A stretch of 64,000 bases of DNA from Brachyhypopomus gauderio. Taxonomy: Eukaryota > Chordata > Actinopteri > Gymnotiformes > Hypopomidae. How positions within the stretch are numbered: position 1 is the stretch's first letter; every line of letters begins with the position of its first letter. Under the pieces are notes generated by a model, which saw only the letters and a program-made list of their open reading frames with translations, was not told the origin of the DNA and did not search any database. The translations under genes and the position numbers were made by a program. The stretch spans positions 4,664,129 to 4,728,128 of the forward strand of contig NC_135225.1 in assembly GCF_052324685.1 (NCBI RefSeq). Direction: 5' to 3'. Below, in pieces: positions 57,268 to 64,000 of this stretch.

Positions 57268-60200
57268 ATGTGGGGGAATATGGGGCGTCCTCTGAATATC
57301 GTTGGTCTCACGGTGGTTCTTGTAGGACTGGTTCTGTCTACACTTCCAGAAGGACATGCCGACCCTGTTCAAGAGGAGCAGAGGTCTTGTCAAGGAGCCT
57401 TCGACTTGTATTTTGTCCTGGATAAGTAAGTGACCCCCGTGTGTGCTATTTCGAGCACGCAGGGTCTCTCTTCACTTCTCCTCACGTTGCCACACGATTA
57501 CTCTCGTTGGACTGTCTTTTTTACCGTGCTATTTAAAATGCAGATACATTTACCACTATGATAAGATTTGATATTATTATAATTACAATTTAGTGTACAA
57601 CGATAACTGCTCATTGGCTGATTATAACAAGGTGCGCTATATAGGGAAGAACTGCTGCTGAGCTGAATTACACTAAATTAATGTCGTTTCTGATTTATAT
57701 GCTTCTGAATAAAATAGCAGTTGTCTCTTAATCTATGTATCGTAGCCTATTATACGGTTGGAGATATTTGGCCCCAGATCAACAAACGTCCAACCGGGTT
57801 TAAAGTAAAGCCGAATACTGCATGTCATCGCGAACGTAAACTGCAGGCACGGTGTACGTTTCCCCAAACGTAATTAAGTCTTTATGACAAGACGAATCTT
57901 CAAATCGATGGGAGTGTTTTGAGCCAAGCATTTTCTGTCCCAGGTAAGGTCTGAGCATCTTTTAAACTGCCCCTGTTTGCCCCTGCTTTGATGTCAGCGC
58001 CAGTTATTGATTTGCTTGTTTTTCACAGAGACTTGAAGAATTAAACATTTTAGAAGATATTTGATTCACCCCACGTCTAGGAATTAAATCCATTTCAGTT
58101 TCACCGTCTTTCGATTTCTTTCACAATAACCATTTGGTAATTGGGTTAAGTATTTTACCTGAATAATACCTGAATATGTAACCGAACCTACTTTGAAAAT
58201 ATTGGCACCCTATCCCTCTAATGTAGGCCTACTGGAAGGTCTTATCTCCTTAGTGGGTGCAGAACGTTTCATTGTTGGAGAATACATTCTTCATTGCAGA
58301 TTTTGAACACATGGAAACTGCAAATACCTTAACATGCTTTGACTTGCTCTCAACTTTCTGTGCCCTTCACAGCAGTAATGAGCATAACTTTGCCCCACCT
58401 GTTCAGAGCTTGAATGGACTACAGTCCAGAGTTGCAGTTTCATATATGTTAAATAATTTAGTTAGTATCAGTATATTAGTATTAGTATTAATGAAGAATT
58501 AATTCTTTATCCGATTATTTATGATACACAGATATGTACTGGAAAGTACATCTCTTAAGCAATTCAAGTCATTCATTGCTGGTCTGTGGTTTAACTAATG
58601 TTTGTACAATCCTGCAGTATTTGATGCATACAAAGTAAAACTGAATGGGACACTCTCAACTGCATCGACTTCCAAACTCAGTATTATTAAAATGCAATCT
58701 TGAAGACTAAACTGGAGACAAAATTACATTTTATAGTTGCAAATTCAGCTTTATTTGTACACTGCATAGCAATGTTTTTAATACCTTAATACAAGTCCAG
58801 CAACCATGATCAATAAAACAAATCGTCAGCTTTATACTGTAATAATATCAAGTTTATGATAGTGGTAAATGGATTCCTGCATTTCATATTGCATGGTAAA
58901 ATGAGGACTACATAGTATTGCCATGGGAGTGTATTCTGCAGGTAAAACCTTTCTGGGATGTGTCACCTTGTGGTTAAAGGTGAAGTCTTTAGTATTAGGT
59001 AATCTCCCACCATACAAGGTCTGTAAAATTGAAGATTGTCATTAGTTGTAGAATTGTTATCAAGTTAACTTTTAAGCAACATTTGAACATCTGACACGTG
59101 AAAGTGAATATCACACATCAAAATATCTGAATATCAGTTGCCTTCATCTTTTTTTCCTCTCTGGATAAACAAAAAATTGTATGCTGCTTCAGACGTCACT
59201 CTCAGAATTCCCTGAACTTCCCTAAGCTTCCATAGAGTCATGTGCTCGACATACCAACACTCTTCAGATCATTACTTAAGACACCAATTTAAGATACAGT
59301 ACATACATGTCATGAAAGAATAAACGTATGATTGTATATCCATTACTGCCAACAGATCACTACTTGAAATAATAATGTTGTTAATAGCCCATTTCATCAG
59401 ATTATTGCAAATACATTTAACAATATTTGAATTTGTAAATGCCAGTGGACTGAATTGTGATTTTGAAATGTACCCTAGTTTCATTCATCTGCCCTTCTTG
59501 TGTTTTTGTCTGAGAAGAAGCCATTACCCTTTCACATGCTGATGTAGATGCTAGCTCCAGTTTGCATCCCAACCTGTTACACATGGCCGTTGCCATCTGT
59601 TCCAGTTCAAGAGACTGGTTCCAGTAGGAGGGGGTCTTGATCCCTGTTAGCAAGAGACAGAATTGTCTGGCACAAAGGCAATTAGCACATGTGGGACGTG
59701 CTTTGGGAACTGTAATCAATTAGAAAGCTGTCACTTGAGTAGGTGGTGCAGGAGCTCAAACTGTTGAAGAAAGAGATCATTACTGATATAAACCTGCTAT
59801 GATTAACAGGAAATATTCAGATGTTTCTTTCAACTCTGGAAACAATAAGAGTTGTGTGCCTTTATGTTACGGCAGATCTGGAAGTGTCAAAAACCACTGG
59901 ACTGAGATCTATTCATTTGTGGAACATCTAGCAGAGAAATTTATAAGGTGATTCCAATTTATTTCTCATTGTAATCGGTATTTCTATATTGAGCTTCTTT
60001 TTGCCATATCCAAATGTAACGTCACTGACCTCATTGATTGTTTACAATTCTGTTTGTTACAGCCCAATGCTAAGAATGTCCTTTATTGTCTTCTCCACAC
60101 AAGGACATGTCATCATGACACTCACTGAGAACAGGTATGACACCCATATCACGTCTCTGCAAAAAACCTCTACAATTTGTCCGGAAATTCAGAGTAACCT

Positions 60201-61214
60201 CTAAATAAGACTGTCCGTTTACAGCAAAGAGAAAATAAAACCAATTTAAAAACCAGAAACAGTTAAGATTTCTTTTCACATGCATAGAGATGACATTAAC
60301 AAAGGCCTCCAGAAGCTGAAGAGAGAGGTGCCTGGGGGTGACACATTTCTGAATCTTGGGTTACAGAAGGTATTTTACTATGCTTGTTTACATTTTCAGT
60401 CCTTAGGTTGTGCCTTGATGCATTAACATTAAGTTTCCAATATTAATATTCGATCTTACTGACATAATTACAGGCAAATGAGCAAATATATCATGGAAAT
60501 TATGGTAAGTGTCACTCCAGGTTGCATTTTATCCTATTTGCACTGTTCAAAATAGTTTGAACCTGTGTTGCCTGGTTTTGCTTAGCAGGGACTGCAAGTG
60601 TAATCATTGCACTGACGGATGGAGAGTTAAATAAAATCCAGTTCATCACAGCCCAGCAAGAGGCAAGTAAATCAGCTAGTGCTGTCATCCTGCATGCATC
60701 CTTTTTCTGGTAATTCCCTAAGGCAACCTCGCATTTGCACGCCATTAGGACTGACTGTTCATTGGCTATCTGTGTACAGGCTGGGAGGGCCAGATCTCTG
60801 GGAGCCATAGTGTATTGTGTGGGGGTGAAAGACTTCAATCAGACACAGGTACAGCAGGCATGGCTTTATATGCTTTTCCTGAACTTAGCAACGATGACAC
60901 TGATGAAACATTCTGTATTGAGACCTCATTGAACCTGAATAAATAATGCTGTATTGTTTTGTAGCTGGCCACTGTTGCAGACACGATTGACCATGTGTTC
61001 CCTGTTCTGGGAGGCTTCCAGGCCCTGGGGGGAATGATCGATTCTGTACGTTTTATGTTGCGATTGTCTCACTTAAGATTTTTAAACATGACTGCTATAT
61101 GGTTCTCTTTCTTTCATTTTGTTTATTTTGTTTGTTTATTTCTTTCTTTTTAGATTATCAAAAAGTCTTGCATTGAAATTTTAGCTGCTGAGCCATCAAG
61201 CGTATGCGCAGGAG
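57268..61214 (+). CDS. antxrl: Anthrax toxin receptor family protein (ANTXR1/ANTXRL-like), 3' partial
   Basis: Host single-pass membrane receptor that binds collagen/laminin through a VWA (I) domain. Exons seen: 57268-57425, 59876-59947, 60063-60134, 60288-60369, 60474-60504, 60589-60662, 60780-60848, 60965-61045, 61154-61214, phases 2,2,2,0,1,0,0,0,1. The ATG at 57268 opens a signal peptide (LNIVGLTVVLVGLVLSTLP) and has an in-frame TGA nine bases upstream. Then GAFDLYFVLDKSGSV with the MIDAS motif DxSxS, the MIDAS Thr in GGDTFLNLG, the MIDAS Asp in IALTDGEL, and LGAIVYCVGVKDF, KKSCIEILAAEPSSVCAG. ALTDGEL and LGAIVYCVGVKDFN are ANTXR1-like, not ANTXR2-like. The synteny suggests ANTXRL. The Ig-like, transmembrane and cytosolic parts lie beyond the window; no stop is present after 61214 in phase. 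Confidence 0.88.
57426..59875 (+). other. First intron of the ANTXR-like gene
   Basis: 2.45 kb, AT-rich, without repeats of note and no supported coding exon. As the first intron next to a divergent promoter it is a reasonable place for regulatory sequence, but I see no specific site. Confidence 0.5.
60589..60662 (+). other. antxrl: ANTXR-like exon with GC splice donor
   Basis: Exon encodes TASVIIALTDGELNKIQFITAQQE. Its donor is CAAGAG/GCAAGTAA, a GC-AG intron, with otherwise perfect complementarity to U1. The frame needs this site: the next exon (60780) starts phase 0 with AGRARSLGAIVYCVGV, matching family order. The acceptor is a NAGNAG-like pair (after 60585 or 60588) that would add or omit one Ala. 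Confidence 0.75.
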
Positions 61215-61279
61215 GTAGGAATATATTCAAATATACAAAAACATAGTACTATTTGTCGTCAATTAACAAAATACAAAGT

Positions 61280-62520
61280 TAATGAACAAAAGAGGAATCT
61301 TAATCGAATCAATATTTGGTGTGACCGCCCTTTCAAAACAGCACCAAATCTTCCAGGTAGACTTGCACAAAGTCAGGGATTATGTGGGTTTATATTCAGG
61401 CGTATAAATAACCAGTTATCCAAAACAGGTGATCATGATCACAATCTTCATACGTAGATTGAATCACTGTGCATCTGTGCAGGAGGATTAAAACTGGTTG
61501 AGGAACAGCCATTTTCTGCTACCAAAGTGAAGTTGTGAAAGATATCATATCACAGGTTATACACCATGTCAAGAATTAGGACAGTACTAAGACATAAGGC
61601 AATAATTCTGCATCCGTAAGGTCTCTCCCAAAGATTGCAGAGCAGACTGGGGTTTCAAGATGTGCTGTTTTGAAGAAGCTCAAAGAAAAAGGCACTGTTG
61701 AGCGTAGATGCAGTGGCTGGCCAAAGAAACAAGCAGCACTGAAAGCAGTTTAGCAGTGCCATCGGCTCAGAACTGTCAGGAACAAGTCTGACCCAGTGAC
61801 ACTCATCTACTGATTGGAGAGGTCTGGCTAGAAGTGGTCTTCATGGAAGAATTGAGGACAAAAAGACAAACCTTAAATGTGGAAACAAGTCCAGGCGACT
61901 TTAAGTAAATATTTGGCTGTAACAGAAGGTAGATTGTTCGCTGAAGAACTGGAGACAGGTGCAGTAATGAGTGTCTGCATGGCAACAGACACAGGTGAAG
62001 GATCATTGCAGGTTTGGGGCTGCATTTCAGATAATGGATTTGGGGGTTTTATTTTTAGAAGTTGATCATCTTAAAAGAACGAAATACAGGCAGATACTTT
62101 TCCATCATACAGTTCCATTAGAGCAGTATCTAATTGGCTCCAAATTTATTCTGCAACATGCACATGTGTCATCAAGAACTACTTTCAGCTTAAAAAAGAA
62201 CAAAGATTCTTGGGAACGAAATGGGCTCCACAGAGCCCCGTTCTCAACATCTTCAAGTCTGTGTGGGATTACATGATGATTACAGAACGATTTGAGTAAG
62301 TCTACATTCACAACATATCTATGATTAGTTTTCAGAGATTTTCGGAACAACCTCCCTCCTGAATTCTTTCAAAACTGCTAGTGTAACCAGAAGAACTGCC
62401 ACTGTGTTCACACCAAATATTGATTTGATTTTGATTTCTTTTTGGCTTCTTCACTTTGCATAAACATGAAAATGACTGAAACTTAACGGACTCAAATTCA
62501 GATCTAAAATTCTTTAACGT
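61280..62520 (+). pseudogene. Decayed Tc1-like transposon in an ANTXR-like intron
   Basis: Inverted ends: AATCAATATTTGGTGTGA at about 61,307-61,324, and its counterpart TCACACCAAATATTGATT at about 62,409-62,426, with weaker similarity extending some 35-40 bp outward. Between them are remnants of a Tc1-type transposase on the + strand, including a WGCISDNGFGGFIF catalytic-core segment near 62,018-62,060 and KYRQILFHHTVP near 62,084-62,120, with stops and shifts throughout. A relic, not active. Ends are approximate and no TA duplication could be fixed. Confidence 0.65.
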
Positions 62521-64000
62521 TACATTGCATATCTGTGCCAGTTAGTTGACTGCTGTGGTGTAAAGTGTTGGAAGCTCAACAGCAAAAACATGAAAATGAC
62601 CATACATGTGTAGAAAACATGTACTGAACCGTACTGCCACAGAGACTGTACTCTATTTGCTCTCACATGCTATAAGTGAATACTAATAAGGTCATGTCAA
62701 GCCTCATCCATCCTCTGTCCCCACACCACCACACTGCACACCAGGCCTGTCCACCAAACAGCAGCCAATTAAACAAATTTGCATTCCACCATTAAAGGCA
62801 AATCAAGGTTACTGAGTGTCTGTTCAGCAACACAGAGCCCAGATAACAGATCTGAGGTGGCAACATAGAAGAACCCAGTAAATAACGAATGTCTCTCCCA
62901 AAGATTGCTTCATCGTTCCCAATAATAGGTTCTCTGTATCTTTGTGGTCCAGCAACTGTGCTGCAGATGGGTCATGTGACTGCAGTAAAGGGGTGTCTGA
63001 TGTACAGTAGTAATGTTTATTACTGCTAGTCAACTGTTCATCATTACAGACTCATCAGTCTGATCTGACATATCACAGTCAATTATTCCAAATATATCAT
63101 CTTAATCATACATGATTGTTATGATTAATAGATATTATAATTTGAGTTTTTTTCCCCAGAACCACTAGACCTTAACAAATCTGGATTATGTTTTAATGAT
63201 CCCAAACCATGCAAATTTGCATGGCTAGTTAAATTATCTAATCCTTAATGGAAATACTGCATGACAATGAATGTCATAATTAGTGGAACACTGCCCAGTA
63301 ATTAAAGCAGTTGCCAGAGGACTTCTTTGTGAAAGCAGCAATTCACCACGAGCTAAATATTGTTTTGGCTCCACCCATTCACCATGGGTTTTCAGTGCTA
63401 AACTGAAATCATAGCTTGCAGTTAAGTGCTGATGCAGATAAGGATGCATTTGCCAGCAGTAAATTCTTACCACAACCTGCACACAGAAGCTTCTGTAAGG
63501 TGAGCTGCACACAGGCTGCGGTGCTGTTAGCTGCAGCATGGCCCCAGTGGGATGGCCATTCATCTCAGAGAACAGGCTGATGTGAAGTGACCACACCACA
63601 CGGTCTGCCATCAGGCCATCTCCATCCGCACTGAAAACTCATCCTGCGATCGGACATGACAGCGGTGGTCGCTTTGATTAATGTTCACAGCCCCAGGGTG
63701 GCCGCAGACCCCGGCCACCTCTCCGTGTCGAGGAGTCTGTGCTTGGAGGTGGCACCCCAGCTGCCTCTCAGGTGTGGGTGGGTGCTGTCTGCTGCTCGGT
63801 GCAAGGCGGATGGTGTACCAGCTTATGCCCACCATCCCGCTGCCAACGGTCTGCTGAGCACCGTCCCCCTCTGCCCCACAGCCCCGTCACACCCCGATAG
63901 CCACAGCTGACAGTAACGTGGCACGAAAAGCACGTGGCTGACACAGCCAGTGAAATTAAAAGGAATTAGTCATTTCAGCCATGCAGACATCCCGTCAGAC
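62521..64000 (+). other. Intronic sequence to the window edge
   Basis: No further ANTXR-like exon found. The last 350 bases (63,640-63,950) turn GC-rich with several open frames on both strands, none with splice sites in the required phase 1. Confidence 0.45.

Noticed and set aside
57201..57425. Upstream 74-codon frame over the first ANTXR-like exon
   Set aside because: Different frame from the signal peptide and VWA start; the frame starting at 57268 gives the conserved GAFDLYFVLDK and the correct phase.
63611..63910. Possible further ANTXR-like or other exon in the GC-rich right edge
   Set aside because: No match to the region that follows VCAGE in ANTXR proteins, and no acceptor in phase 1.

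Overview
The window reads as nuclear DNA of a ray-finned fish, most likely a teleost. Genes have short GT-AG introns with exact phase relationships. Dinucleotide microsatellites (GT/CA, CT, AT) are dense, Tc1-like fossils, hAT-like and Harbinger-like non-autonomous elements are present, and all four protein-coding genes are vertebrate families. I saw no bacterial operons, CRISPR arrays, rRNA or tRNA genes. I cannot name the species.

Layout: (1) 1-19.8 kb, + strand: the 3' part of one large gene whose exons chain in phase through a FERM domain, six PDZ domains and a C-terminal protein tyrosine phosphatase domain. This corresponds to mammalian FRMPD2 plus PTPN20 read as a single gene, a relative of PTPN13. 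Its 5' end (any KIND domain) lies upstream of the window. (2) 19.8-46.5 kb: about 27 kb without a gene I can support, holding microsatellites, a 2.85-kb foldback element with a Harbinger-like MITE nested inside, a decayed Tc1-like transposon and a possible LTR fragment. (3) 46.6-50.05 kb, + strand: a complete three-exon gdf10 (BMP3b) gene with a long 3' UTR. (4) 53.4-56.4 kb, - strand: a three-coding-exon PR/SET zinc-finger gene of the PRDM8/ZNF488 family. (5) 57.27 kb to beyond the right edge, + strand: the 5' half (signal peptide and VWA domain) of an anthrax-toxin-receptor family gene, closest to ANTXR1/ANTXRL, head-to-head with the PRDM8-like gene.

The set FRMPD2/PTPN20 - GDF10 - ZNF488/PRDM8-like - ANTXR-like matches, as I recall it, the human 10q11.22 neighbourhood (the paralogue of the PTPN13/BMP3/PRDM8/ANTXR2 region on 4q21). 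GDF2 and RBP3, which I recall lying in the human interval, are not seen here. The genes are neighbours by ancestry and need not share a pathway: submembranous scaffold-phosphatase, secreted TGF-beta ligand, nuclear repressor, and collagen/laminin-binding receptor.

The most unusual structure is in the last intron of the phosphatase gene. The exon/intron junction itself (last 16 nt of the exon plus the GTGAGT donor) has been amplified into a 35-bp minisatellite of 30 exact-period units, giving about 30 tandem candidate 5' splice sites. No wholly new enzymatic system is evident. All calls come from reading the sequence by eye; no alignments or database searches were run.
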